Shown here: positions 1-8,045 of the stretch, one piece after another
Position numbering within the stretch: position 1 is the first letter of the stretch
Layout of the letters: each line of letters opens with the position of its first letter
Origin: Clostridia bacterium
Lineage (GTDB): Bacteria; Bacillota; Sulfobacillia; SLMV01
DNA: 42,772 nucleotides
Assembly (NCBI GenBank): GCA_003551215.1
Contig: PUMD01000158.1
Location: 1 to 42,772 of the forward strand
Direction of reading: 5' to 3'
Translations under genes and position numbers: made by a program
Notes under the pieces: generated by a model
The model's input: the letters and a program-made list of their open reading frames with translations, nothing else
What the model was told of the DNA's origin: nothing
Databases searched by the model: none

Positions 1-857
1 ACAGTCACTCCTTCTATGCGGTCCAGCTGCTCGTGCAGGCTCCTGCGCCTCTCTTGGCTCAAATGCTGGTGAGCGATCTTCACTCTACGCAGGCGCATCC
101 TGACATCCAGCCGGTCAAGCTGCCCGTCGAAGACCAGCCTGCCCTGCTGCAGCAGCAGTACTCGCGAGGTGATTTCCTCTATGTCAGTCATTATGTGACT
201 GGACAGCAAAACAGTTATGTCCCGGCGGTCTACCAGCCGGCGGAGAAACCGGCGGATATCGCGTTTTGCAGTCACATCCAGTCCGATGGTGGGTTCGTCG
301 AGAAAAAGCACTGAAGGCTGGTGCAGAAGTACAGCTATGATCTCACACTTCATCCTCTGCCCCAGCGAAAGCCTGCGTAGGGGGGTGTAGAGGTACTCGG
401 TGACTTTCAGCATAAAAGCCAGCTTCTCGGCGCGGCGTCTGACGGTCTCCTCCTTCAGCCCGTACATTCTGGCGTGAAGCATGAAGCCTTCCCAGGGGGG
501 AAGCTCCCAGAGCAGCTGGGATTTTTGTCCCAGCACCACACCTATACTTCTGAGAAAATGAAAAGAACGACGTTGAGGCACGCAACCGGCCACCCTGATC
601 TCTCCAGCATCAGGAGTCAGTATTCCAGTCAAGCACTTTATGAGAGTGCTTTTGCCCGAGCCATTCGGCCCAAGCAGTCCCACTGCTTCTCCTGTGTTCA
701 GGGTGAAATTGACGTCATGCAGAGCCCGTCTGGTCTGAGCCTTCCGACTGAACAGCGAGCGAAAGGAGCTCAGCAGTCCAGGTTGCTTTTCGTGAAATTC
801 ATATGTCTTGCATAGACCACAAGCACAGATAGAGGCGGTCTGCCCGGAGGCACACAT
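1..857 (-). CDS. ABC transporter ATP-binding protein (ABC-2 type exporter), C-terminus cut by window edge
   Basis: Cytoplasmic ATPase that would power an ABC-2 type exporter; substrate unknown. Read on the minus strand from ATG at 857 with GGGAG about ten bases upstream; 285 codons are visible and the frame is still open at base 1, so the C-terminus is missing. Walker A is GLLGPNGSGKST, followed by a Q-loop-like VVLGQKSQL, a signature LSLGQRMKCE (LSLGQ), Walker B VLFLDEPTIGLD and the switch histidine in LLSSHIMTD. The N-terminal CKTYEFHEKQPGLLSS with a basic stretch before Walker A resembles the COG4586 (YhaQ-like, about 325 aa) ATPases that pair with integral ABC-2 permeases. The permease would lie to the left, outside the window. 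Family assignment is firm; substrate is not. Confidence 0.9.
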   Translation of the reverse strand, partial: MCASGQTASICACGLCKTYEFHEKQPGLLSSFRSLFSRKAQTRRALHDVNFTLNTGEAVGLLGPNGSGKSTLIKCLTGILTPDAGEIRVAGCVPQRRSFHFLRSIGVVLGQKSQLLWELPPWEGFMLHARMYGLKEETVRRRAEKLAFMLKVTEYLYTPLRRLSLGQRMKCEIIAVLLHQPSVLFLDEPTIGLDVTAKRDIRRFLRRLVDRRDITVLLSSHIMTDIEEITSRVLLLQQGRLVFDGQLDRLDVRMRLRRVKIAHQHLSQERRRSLHEQLDRIEGVT

Positions 858-991
858 GTAAACCCACTCCCTGAAGACAAACAGAGTCACCGATAATGAT
901 CAGGTGTGACAGGCGATGATGCGCGGATGTCAATCAGAGAGTGAGCACGGTCATCTCCTCCGGGTCCGGATGATCGAAGCTACCATAACCA

Positions 992-1021
992 ATTATACTC
1001 ATCGGAAAATGGCTGCTGCAA
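992..1021 (-). promoter_or_regulatory. candidate sigma-A promoter for the ABC ATPase gene
   Basis: On the minus strand TTGCAG (1021-1016) is followed after 18 bases by a perfect TATAAT (997-992). It would give a leader of roughly 130 nt before the ATG at 857. That leader holds a six-codon mini-ORF (954-934, MTVLTL) just after GGAGGAG. The rest of the gap 858-1077 shows no gene. Confidence 0.5.
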
Positions 1022-1077
1022 CCTGGTCTCCTCAGCAGATCCTCTGATGAATCGACGTATATTTTTGCGCAGCCCAT

Positions 1078-1869
1078 TCAGTTCGGCTGGCTACGCTCGC
1101 AGGGTACATTGACGTAGCATTTGCCGCAGGGCTGATAGGGAAAGCCGAGCTTTTCTGTAGAGGCTGTGCCTTCTTTTCGCAGGTGATTGCGACACGCCTG
1201 CTTGTCTTTTCCCGTCTTGGACAGAGCCCCAACCGGACATCTGGACAGACACTCGGCGCACGATTCGTCGGTGTAATACCTGCAATGTTCTGAGCGTTTT
1301 TGATAGTGTCGGGGCGCCGCTGGCAGCTTCAGCGAAGTTATGATGCTTCCGAAGCGTCCCGCCACCCCCTCGCTGGTGATGAGCCCGGCATGCAGACCGA
1401 AGGTTCCCAGACCACAGGCGTAAGCTGCGTGCCTTTCAGACCAGTTGCTGCTGACCTCAGTGGCTGCAAACGAGGGACTCAGCGATGGCGCCTGGGCGGT
1501 AAAACCTGCCGCCTGCAGTCTGTTTTTGACCATGCGCCGCAGTCTTTCGTTCAGCAGTTCTCCGTAGAAGCGAACAAACACCCACTCATCGGGAGGGGCG
1601 GGCCCTGAGCGGTTGCCGCGGCAGACTCTTTCGCTTATTGGCAGAAAGTACGATATGACCGTCTGGGCATCTGTAAGAATTTCTTTGGGTTTAAGGTGGT
1701 GGTCCCCCACAACCTCATCGCGCAAAAAGGTGTCAAATATGGGGTCGTCTGCTGAGCAGAAACCCACAAGCGGAGTGTCGAACATTTTTTGGTTTGTCGC
1801 CGGCAGAAAGCTGCCGCGGTCCTGTGCTGTAAATCCCCTTATCATCTGAACCACGTCGCTTTTTTTCAT
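1078..1869 (-). CDS. QueG-like double [4Fe-4S] cluster protein
   Basis: A 263-residue protein of the epoxyqueuosine-reductase-like (COG1600-like) iron-sulfur group. Residues 151-176 carry the family-type ACGLGTFGLH...ITSEGVAGRFGSIIT segment. Cysteines C196, C204, C207 and C211 (CX7CX2CX3CP), then C226, C248, C251 and C257, fit two [4Fe-4S] clusters. True QueG is about 350-380 aa with a C-terminal HEAT-like part, which is absent here, so this is the short relative often annotated as 4Fe-4S double cluster binding protein. A redox role in the cytoplasm is likely; queuosine synthesis is not established. ATG at 1869 follows GGGAGGTG. It is transcribed away from the MmgE/PrpD gene; the divergent gap 1870-2129 shows no clear promoter pair. 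Confidence 0.82.
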   Translation of the reverse strand: MKKSDVVQMIRGFTAQDRGSFLPATNQKMFDTPLVGFCSADDPIFDTFLRDEVVGDHHLKPKEILTDAQTVISYFLPISERVCRGNRSGPAPPDEWVFVRFYGELLNERLRRMVKNRLQAAGFTAQAPSLSPSFAATEVSSNWSERHAAYACGLGTFGLHAGLITSEGVAGRFGSIITSLKLPAAPRHYQKRSEHCRYYTDESCAECLSRCPVGALSKTGKDKQACRNHLRKEGTASTEKLGFPYQPCGKCYVNVPCERSQPN

Positions 1870-2129
1870 GTGGCACCTCCCAAAGTCTCAGCTGCAGCAT
1901 TTTATGAGTACGCCTATGAACCGACCTCGCTGAGCAGCACTGTGGTTATTCTAAACCGTCTGTATCGTCACCGCCAGGCGTAGTAGGAGTATTTTCTGCC
2001 CCAAGCAGCAGGATTTGTGGCCGCGCAGGAGAACTATGCTGCAGACAGTCCCGGTTAAAGGACATACACTCAAGTTCCTTGCGGTCTGCACTGGCTGTCT
2101 TTTCTGAATAGCACGGAAGGGTGTTTATA

Positions 2130-3464
2130 ATGTCGATTACCAGCCGCCTTGCTCAGCTGTGCTGCAGAATCAGTTATGAGGATATTCCTGCGCCGGTGAA
2201 ACATCAGGCCGAACGCTGCCTTTTGGATTGCCTCGGGGTGGCCATCGCCGGAAAGGACCACCAGGCCACGACAATAGTTCGCCAGTACGTCGAAAGGATG
2301 CAGGGGGCCAAGCAGGCTGCCATAATTGGTTGCGACAGCCTGGCCCCGGCTGAACAGGCCGCCATGGTGAACGGAACCATGGCGCACGTGCATGACTTTG
2401 ATGACACTCATCTGCCCACGGTAATACATCCAAGCTGTACTGTCGTACCCGCTGCGCTGGCCGTGGGGCAGTGGAAGATGGTCAGCGGAAAGCAGCTGCT
2501 GGAGGCGATCGTGACCGGAATGGAGTCTGCCCTCAGGATCGGACTGGCGGTTTTCCCCGAGCATTACGACCGCGGCTGGCACATCACCGGGACGGTGGGA
2601 GTTTTCGGGGCAGCGGTAGCTGCTGGCAAGCTTCTTGGATTGGATGCGACCCGGCTTACCGCTGCCCTGGGTACCGCCGCCACTCAGTCCAGCGGCCTGC
2701 GTGAGCTTTTCGGAACCATGGGAAACCCCTACCTGGCGGGACATGCCGCCGCCAATGGAGTGAGGGCTGCGTGTCTGGCGGAGGCGGGATTTACCAGCTC
2801 GCCGCGGCCGCTGCAGGCCCCCAGGGGATGGGCTCAGGTAGTCTCCTGCAGGTCGGAGCTGGACAGGGTGATCGACGGATGGGGCAAGCGCTTTGAAATG
2901 CTCGACGTGGGGGTCAAACCCTACCCCAGCGGCGTGGTTACTCATCCGGCCATAGATGCCGTCTACCGCCTCCGGCAGGAGCATGGATTGAGCGCGCAGG
3001 ATGTGGAATCTGCAACGCTGACTGCCAATCCACTGGTTGCTGAGCTGACCGGCAAGGAGAATCCATCGACCGGACTGGAGGCGAAGTTCAGCGTCTACCA
3101 CTGTGTGGCAGCGGCCTTCCTTTTCGATAATCTTGCAGTAGACGAATTCACCGACCGCGTAGCTGGTGACCCTCGCGTAGCCGCTTTGCGCGACAAGGTT
3201 GTAGTGGTGACTGACACCCGCTGGCAGCCAGATCAGGCCCGGCTTGAAGTCGTCTCGACTGATGGAGGCAGCTACTCAACTGTGGTCGAGCACGCAGTGG
3301 GCTCGCCTGGCAATCCCATGACCGATGCGCAGCTGCAAGACAAATTTATCATGCTTACCGAGCCGGTTCTGGGCGGCGATGGTTCGCGTAAGCTTATCGA
3401 ATTGTGCTGGGGTCTCAGCGCCGCTGACCCCGCCGAGCTGCTGGCAGCGACAGTCCCATGTTGA
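2130..3464 (+). CDS. MmgE/PrpD family protein (2-methylcitrate dehydratase-like)
   Basis: Member of the MmgE/PrpD fold, which includes 2-methylcitrate dehydratase and cis-aconitate decarboxylase. The 444-residue length is normal. Family features seen are the N-terminal helical segment with ERCLLDCLGVAIAG, the DFDDTH motif near residues 90-95 preceded by NGTMAHVH, AALGTAATQSSGLRE, and FEMLDVGVKPYPSG. The ATG at 2130 is preferred because GGAAGGG lies seven bases upstream; an in-frame GTG at 2121 overlaps that ribosome site. No citrate synthase or propionate genes are near, so the exact substrate (methylcitrate, aconitate or another tricarboxylate-like acid) cannot be told from context. Confidence 0.88.
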   Translation: MSITSRLAQLCCRISYEDIPAPVKHQAERCLLDCLGVAIAGKDHQATTIVRQYVERMQGAKQAAIIGCDSLAPAEQAAMVNGTMAHVHDFDDTHLPTVIHPSCTVVPAALAVGQWKMVSGKQLLEAIVTGMESALRIGLAVFPEHYDRGWHITGTVGVFGAAVAAGKLLGLDATRLTAALGTAATQSSGLRELFGTMGNPYLAGHAAANGVRAACLAEAGFTSSPRPLQAPRGWAQVVSCRSELDRVIDGWGKRFEMLDVGVKPYPSGVVTHPAIDAVYRLRQEHGLSAQDVESATLTANPLVAELTGKENPSTGLEAKFSVYHCVAAAFLFDNLAVDEFTDRVAGDPRVAALRDKVVVVTDTRWQPDQARLEVVSTDGGSYSTVVEHAVGSPGNPMTDAQLQDKFIMLTEPVLGGDGSRKLIELCWGLSAADPAELLAATVPC

Positions 3465-3594
3465 TGACAGAAGCTGCTGTCAGGCGCAGATGCCTCAGCG
3501 GTATCGCGTCGCCGAGCAGGTGACGGTTGGGGCAACAACTACGGGAGTCTCAAGGCAGATACCGACCGGATAGGCTGTTCTGGGAGGTGTTAGG

Positions 3595-3870
3595 GTGGTT
3601 CACATCGAGGTCATAGGGACCGAAGCCAGGATAAGGATTCCCAGCGAGAGATATGAAGAGGTCGAGGCTGTCATCAACCGCTTTGCCCTGGGGAGTCTGA
3701 AGAATCCCGGTGATTCTGGCCGGGATGACGAATGGGACTTCAGGCTGCAGCTTGAGCCGGTGGTGCCCGGCAATCCCATTACCGACCCCTATCTGGCTGA
3801 TATCGGTGGACAATTGTGCGACCGGGGGATATCGTTTTGCATTACCGTACACAGTGGTCAGGCGCCGTAA
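3595..3870 (+). CDS. hypothetical protein, 91 aa, orphan
   Basis: Not recognised. GTG start at 3595 has GGGAGGTG eight bases upstream, a convincing ribosome site, and the 91-codon frame is open to 3870. The product begins MVHIEVIGTEARIRIPSERY, which looks like two short beta strands followed by an amphipathic helix; it has no signal peptide, membrane segment or cysteine cluster. It ends about 50 bases before the stop of the convergent flavoprotein gene. A small ligand-binding or regulatory alpha/beta protein is possible but unsupported. Confidence 0.55.
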   Translation: MVHIEVIGTEARIRIPSERYEEVEAVINRFALGSLKNPGDSGRDDEWDFRLQLEPVVPGNPITDPYLADIGGQLCDRGISFCITVHSGQAP

Positions 3871-3916
3871 GCAGAGATACTCTTTCAGGCGGCGCCGTGA
3901 ACTCGGACGCGTCCGT

Positions 3917-4375
3917 TTACTGCTGGGGGTGCTGCTTTCCGGTGAGGCACTGAATGTCGAGCCGGATTACAGTTGTCCGACGGATGGCCTCCTCGGGAAG
4001 GTGAGCGTCCTGACCAGTACAGTGCCTGACAAGGCGGGACAGAGCCTGCCGCTTTTCTTCAGCGCCGGTTACAAGATGGGCCTTTCCGTAGGCGATAACA
4101 CTGCGGTAGAAGGTACCGAATGAGCAGGGTTGCTCTGCGATATCAAAACCCCGGAATTCATCGACTTCGAAGCAGACCTCAGGGTTGGAGTTCAGCAGAT
4201 CGATTTTTCTGCCCTCCTGGGCGCTGTGCATGTATATGCATCCGTTGTCGGCCACGTAATGAAGCGGCACTATGTAGGGGTGATCTCCATCGCAGAGTCC
4301 GAGCCTGCCTACTTTCTGCGCGGCCAAAAACTCCCGGGCTTGCTGGCGGGTCATCGCTTTTTCGCTGCGTCTCAT
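3917..4375 (-). CDS. pyridoxamine 5'-phosphate oxidase family flavoprotein (NimA-like)
   Basis: 152-residue split-barrel FMN-binding protein of the PNPOx-like/nitroimidazole-resistance (NimA) type. Seen are an N-terminal TRQQAREFLAAQKVGRLGLC, the DGDHPYIVPLHYV strand pair, SAQEGRKIDLLNSNPEVCFEVDE typical of the family, and FGTFYRSVIAYGKAHLV. The frame stays open upstream to 4546, but the ATG at 4375 gives the family's usual length and N-terminus; the extra upstream residues match nothing. Members reduce small molecules or bind flavin or heme; the real substrate is unknown. It is convergent with the orphan gene and divergent from the aminotransferase gene. Confidence 0.8.
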   Translation of the reverse strand: MRRSEKAMTRQQAREFLAAQKVGRLGLCDGDHPYIVPLHYVADNGCIYMHSAQEGRKIDLLNSNPEVCFEVDEFRGFDIAEQPCSFGTFYRSVIAYGKAHLVTGAEEKRQALSRLVRHCTGQDAHLPEEAIRRTTVIRLDIQCLTGKQHPQQ

Positions 4376-4544
4376 GGTATACCCCGTTTCCGTGATACTG
4401 GCTACTTTAGGTAGGATCATTGTATCAACAATCTGTAGATAGCCTCCAGCCGCCAGGGACATCTGCCGCCATATCATCTGCTGGCCGGCAGGTTGGATGA
4501 CAACGAAGTGTAGTTTCGATGCGACATAAATTGGGAGGTCTGAC

Positions 4545-5663
4545 ATGCTTACACGCCGTGAAGTTTACCGACAGTTTCCGGTGCTGCGCGAGATAACCTA
4601 CCTCAACAACGCAGCTCAGACACCAGTCCCTCTGCGTACCCTGCGGGCCATAGATGAGGTAACGGCGGCTTTGGGCCGTCCCCACATGGTCCCCGATGTA
4701 GAGGGTGCGGTCGAGGGTGCAAAGCGCCGCTTGGCTTCATTGATGAATGCCGACCCATGCGAGATCGCCTTTGTGCCCAATACTTCCGTCGGCATCAGCG
4801 CGGCAGCGGCGGCGCTGCCGCTTGAGCGAGGGGATGAAGTGCTTGTACCCCAGGACGAACACCCCTCCCTGCTTTATCCCTGGCTCAATCTTAAAGCAAA
4901 GGGGATAAGGGTCAGGAGAGTGCCGTGGAGGGGTAATTTGATGACTCCTGAAGATATTCTGCAGAGAGTGAGTGAGCGCACCCGGGTTATCGCCCTCAGT
5001 CATGTGGACTGGCTGAGGGGTTTCCGGCACGATGTTTCGGAGATAGGAGCCTTCTGTCGGAGCCGCGGCATATATCTGGTTGTTGATGCAATTCAGGCTC
5101 TGGGTGTCATGCCGGTGGATGTCCACCAGCAGGGGATATCGGTACTGGCCGCTGGAGGCTACAAGTGGCTCATGTCAGGCAGGGGCAACGGGTGTCTCTT
5201 TGTCGCAAGAGATGTGGCGCAGGATATGCGGCCCAGTCTGGTGGGGCGTCACGGAGTGCAGAGAGTATCGGGATCTGATCTGGTGTTTTTCCCCGATGCT
5301 CGCAGGTTTCACACAGGGGCGTGGAATTTACCCGGCCTGACTGCCTTCAACTCGTCTCTGGACTTGCTCGACGAATGCGGACATGATGCAATCCTGCAGC
5401 GCGTAATGGACCTGACAGAGCGTTTGATAGACGGCCTCGATCAGCTGAGTGTACAGGTGCTCAGCTGCCGCAGACCCAAACACCGCTCCTGCATTGTCTC
5501 ATTCTCAACGGGAAATGATGAGCGCCTCTTGCCGTGGCTTCGCAGCCGCGATATCTATCTGGCCAGGCGAGGCGAGGGACTGCGGGTGGGAATCCATTTT
5601 TTCAACGGCACAGGTGATGTTGACAGGCTGCTTGAATCGGTGCAGTCGTTCGTTGGGCGGTGA
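4545..5663 (+). CDS. class V aminotransferase / cysteine desulfurase-like PLP enzyme
   Basis: 372-residue fold-type I PLP enzyme. N-terminal TYLNNAAQTPVP is the usual substrate-loop start, followed by NTSVGISAAAAAL, LSHVDWLRGF, VVDAIQALG with the PLP-nitrogen aspartate at residue 181, and the Schiff-base lysine K207 in AGGYKWLMSGRG. No active-site cysteine loop of IscS/SufS type is visible, so sulfur transfer is less likely than aminotransferase, lyase or epimerase activity (isopenicillin-N-epimerase-like group). ATG at 4545 follows GGGAGGTCTGAC, a near-ideal ribosome site. No operon partner identifies the substrate. Confidence 0.82.
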   Translation: MLTRREVYRQFPVLREITYLNNAAQTPVPLRTLRAIDEVTAALGRPHMVPDVEGAVEGAKRRLASLMNADPCEIAFVPNTSVGISAAAAALPLERGDEVLVPQDEHPSLLYPWLNLKAKGIRVRRVPWRGNLMTPEDILQRVSERTRVIALSHVDWLRGFRHDVSEIGAFCRSRGIYLVVDAIQALGVMPVDVHQQGISVLAAGGYKWLMSGRGNGCLFVARDVAQDMRPSLVGRHGVQRVSGSDLVFFPDARRFHTGAWNLPGLTAFNSSLDLLDECGHDAILQRVMDLTERLIDGLDQLSVQVLSCRRPKHRSCIVSFSTGNDERLLPWLRSRDIYLARRGEGLRVGIHFFNGTGDVDRLLESVQSFVGR

Positions 5664-5985
5664 GGCTTTGATACGCTGCTTTTGTTGGCAGTTTTTGGTG
5701 GTTGTGCTTCGTATGAGGTACGCTGCGGGAATGGCCTGGCTTGTCCGGCGGGATGCTGGTGGACTGAGATCACCACCTGACCGATCGGCAGATAGGGGAG
5801 GATTTCTCTGTTGAGTCGCTAATATGAGTTTATGTAGGGAAGATTCAACGTGAGCTCATGCCGCTGGAGACTCAATGACTGAGGCTGAACAGCTTCTGTT
5901 CATTGCGTAGATCATCAGGTCATTGGGTAGATCATCAGGTCAGATTGCGTTCATCTGAAACAACTTCAGAAAGGAGTGATTATTG
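5664..5985 (+). other. intergenic leader region upstream of the AOR gene
   Basis: About 320 bases without a convincing gene. A weak CTGC/GCAG hairpin followed by TTTTT (about 5679-5698) may end the aminotransferase transcript. Further on, TTGAGTC at 5811-5817 and GACTCAA at 5869-5875 form a 7-bp inverted repeat enclosing the palindrome TGAGCTCA, so the AOR leader could be structured. A 20-bp tandem duplication lies at 5901-5940. No clear -35/-10 pair was found. Confidence 0.4.
5901..5940 (+). repeat. tandem 20-bp direct repeat before the AOR gene
   Basis: Two adjacent 20-base units differ at a single base, sharing GTAGATCATCAGGT; the block is followed by CAGATTGCG, which echoes CATTGCG of the first unit. 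It ends about 45 bases before the AOR start codon. It may be a replication-slippage duplication or a doubled binding site. Confidence 0.8.
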
Positions 5986-7725
5986 GTGGCCAAGTTCCTA
6001 CGTGTTAACATGAGCGACGGAACGGTGACACAGGAATCTCCCTGTGAGCAGTACAAGCACCTCGGTGGAAGGGCGCTGACATCGCGAATTGTTGCCGATG
6101 AGGTTGCACCCACCTGTCATCCGCTGGGCCCAAGCAACAAGGTTGTACTGGCCCCCGGACTGGTTACAGGCACGCATGCTCCCAGCTCCGGTCGTATATC
6201 GGTGGGAGCCAAGTCGCCTCTGACCGGCGGCATCAAGGAATCAAACGCGGGTACACCCTTCAGTCAGCAGATGGGGCGGATGCAGATCAAGGCATTGATA
6301 ATAGAGGGGCAGGCTGAGGAAGGTTTTTGGCTTTTGGTCCTGGACGAAAGCGGACTGAGGCTACAGCAGGCCGATGATCTTGCGGGGATGGGAATGTCTG
6401 ATGTCGTCGATACCCTTACCGAACGTTTCGGAGAGCACGCTGGTGTGATGGGGATAGGACCCGCAGGCGAGATGAAGATGTCCATGGCCGGAATCTGCTT
6501 TAACGACAACGAAAACCGCGCCAGCCGATATTCCGGGCGGGGCGGGCTGGGCGCCGTGCTGGGAGCGAAGGGCGTCAAGGCGCTGGTGATAGATGATACA
6601 GACGCCCCGGGAGTTGAAATCAAAGACCAGGAGATGTTCAGGCAGGGGACCCGTAAGCTCAGCGATGCTTTGAGAGAGCATGAGGTAACCAGGCCCGGTG
6701 GCACGCTCAACTCATACGGAACTGCTGCCCTGATCAACGTGCTCAGCGAGGCGGGAGGACTGCCGGTGTGCAACTTCTCCGGAGGCACCTACGAAGAAGC
6801 TGATGATATATCCGGTGAGACCATCGCCCGGATGATAGAAGAGCGCGGCGGTGAAGGGATGACAGGACACTCCTGTCACCCCGGCTGCATCATCCAGTGC
6901 TCGAACGTGTGGCCCAAAGAAGACGGCAGCGAACACGTCTCGGTGATCGAGTACGAATCTGATTGGGCGCTGGGTGCCAACCTGGGCATAAGCGACCTCG
7001 ACGCCATAGCTGAGATGATCCGCCTGTGCAACGATATTGGAGTCGATACCATCGAGACCGGAGTGACACTGGGAGTTGCAATGGAAGCTGGCGTGGCCGA
7101 ATTCGGCGATGCTGACCGCGCCATTGAACTGATCAAGGAAATAGGGGAAGGCACGCCGCTTGGCCGCATCCTGGGTCAGGGGGCAGAGGTAACCGGCCGC
7201 GTGTTCGGTGTAACCCGGGTGCCCACTGTGAAGGGACAGGGTATGCCGGCCTACGAGCCGCGTGCGGTCAAGGGCATCGGGATCACCTACGCCACCACGC
7301 CCATGGGAGCTGACCATACCGCAGGCTACACCATAGGGCCGGAAATCCTGGCGGTAGGCGGAGAAGAGGATCCGTTAAGTCCCGAAGGCAAGGCCGAAAT
7401 ATCCCGCGATCTTCAGGTGGCCACGGCCTTCCTGGACTCAACGGGATACTGCCTGTTTACCGCCTTCGCCATCCTGGACATAGACAGCGGGTTCGAGGGT
7501 ATGGTTGAATCGGTAGCCGGCGTGCTGGGCACAGACTGGACTGCAGATGACGCCACCAGCCTGGGTGAGGATGTGCTGGACTGGGAGCGCGAATTCAACC
7601 GGCAGGCTGGCTTCACCAGGGCAGATGATCGCCTGCCTGAATTCATGAAGCTGGAGAAGCTGCCGCCGCACAATCAGGTCTACGACGTGACCGATGAGGA
7701 GCTGGACCGAGTCCACGGTGAATAA
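5986..7725 (+). CDS. aldehyde ferredoxin oxidoreductase family protein (tungsten enzyme)
   Basis: About 580 residues, the normal length for tungsten aldehyde:ferredoxin oxidoreductases, which oxidise aldehydes to acids and pass electrons to ferredoxin in the cytoplasm. The [4Fe-4S] ligands are visible as CX3CX3C (C298, C302, C306) plus a distant C490 inside DSTGYC, the second pterin-binding DXXGXC motif; NDIGVDTI near residue 351 is the first. N-terminal LGGRALTSRI, SGRGGLGAVLGAKG and MGADHTAG are also family hallmarks. AGGAG at 5972-5976 serves either GTG at 5986 (spacer 9) or TTG at 5983 (spacer 6); residue numbers count from the TTG. The next three genes look like its cofactor-maturation set. 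Specific aldehyde unknown; the protein is strongly acidic. Confidence 0.93.
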   Translation: MAKFLRVNMSDGTVTQESPCEQYKHLGGRALTSRIVADEVAPTCHPLGPSNKVVLAPGLVTGTHAPSSGRISVGAKSPLTGGIKESNAGTPFSQQMGRMQIKALIIEGQAEEGFWLLVLDESGLRLQQADDLAGMGMSDVVDTLTERFGEHAGVMGIGPAGEMKMSMAGICFNDNENRASRYSGRGGLGAVLGAKGVKALVIDDTDAPGVEIKDQEMFRQGTRKLSDALREHEVTRPGGTLNSYGTAALINVLSEAGGLPVCNFSGGTYEEADDISGETIARMIEERGGEGMTGHSCHPGCIIQCSNVWPKEDGSEHVSVIEYESDWALGANLGISDLDAIAEMIRLCNDIGVDTIETGVTLGVAMEAGVAEFGDADRAIELIKEIGEGTPLGRILGQGAEVTGRVFGVTRVPTVKGQGMPAYEPRAVKGIGITYATTPMGADHTAGYTIGPEILAVGGEEDPLSPEGKAEISRDLQVATAFLDSTGYCLFTAFAILDIDSGFEGMVESVAGVLGTDWTADDATSLGEDVLDWEREFNRQAGFTRADDRLPEFMKLEKLPPHNQVYDVTDEELDRVHGE

Positions 7726-7735
7726 GGCAAAACCG

Positions 7736-7778
7736 GCCGACACCCAGGGGTCGGCGTTATAGCCGCCGGCCCCTTTTT
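7736..7778 (+). terminator. hairpin and T-run between AOR and the MoaD-like gene, possible attenuator
   Basis: GCCGAC at 7736-7741 pairs with GTCGGC at 7750-7755. Alternatively CCGGC at 7733-7737 can pair with GCCGG just before CCCCTTTTT. The T-run at 7774-7778 follows the second arrangement. Lying inside the operon, it could reduce transcription of the maturation genes relative to AOR. Confidence 0.45.
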
Positions 7779-7799
7779 CAGTACTGGAGATGATGAAAC

Positions 7800-8045
7800 G
7801 TGATAGAAGCGGAAGTGCGAGTTTATGCCACCCTGCGTCAATACCTTGACCAGCACGACCGGGGTGTGCTTCATATGGAGCTGGCGGAGGGCAGCACGGT
7901 TGCTGACGTTCTGCAGCGCATAGGTATTCCTTCCGATGAGGTCAAGCAGGTGTTCGTGGACAACCGGCGGGCCGGGCTTGATGTTCAGCTGGACGATGGG
8001 GCCCGGGTCAGCATCTTTCCTCCCATAGCCGGGGGCCTTGGCTGA
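7800..8045 (+). CDS. MoaD/ThiS-like ubiquitin-fold sulfur carrier
   Basis: 81-residue beta-grasp protein. EVRVYATLRQYLD at the N-terminus, LAEGSTVADVLQRIGIP, VFVDNRRAGLDVQLDDGARVSIFPPIAGG are classical MoaD features. In molybdopterin synthase the C-terminal Gly-Gly is adenylated and thiocarboxylated to supply dithiolene sulfur. Here the Gly-Gly is followed by Leu-Gly before the stop, so trimming or a non-thiocarboxylate role must be considered. GTG at 7800 follows GGAGATGATG. Its stop overlaps the next start (TGATG), indicating translational coupling with the radical SAM gene. Its place beside AOR suggests a carrier dedicated to the tungsten enzyme. Confidence 0.88.
   Translation: MIEAEVRVYATLRQYLDQHDRGVLHMELAEGSTVADVLQRIGIPSDEVKQVFVDNRRAGLDVQLDDGARVSIFPPIAGGLG

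Noticed and set aside
2070-3101. Long minus-strand open frame (343 codons) opposite the MmgE/PrpD gene
   Set aside because: Product has no recognisable domain and biased composition; the plus-strand frame shows a complete known family.
5664-5985. Molybdenum/tungsten cofactor riboswitch in the AOR leader
   Set aside because: Inverted repeats exist, but I could not match the conserved elements of the Moco RNA motif.
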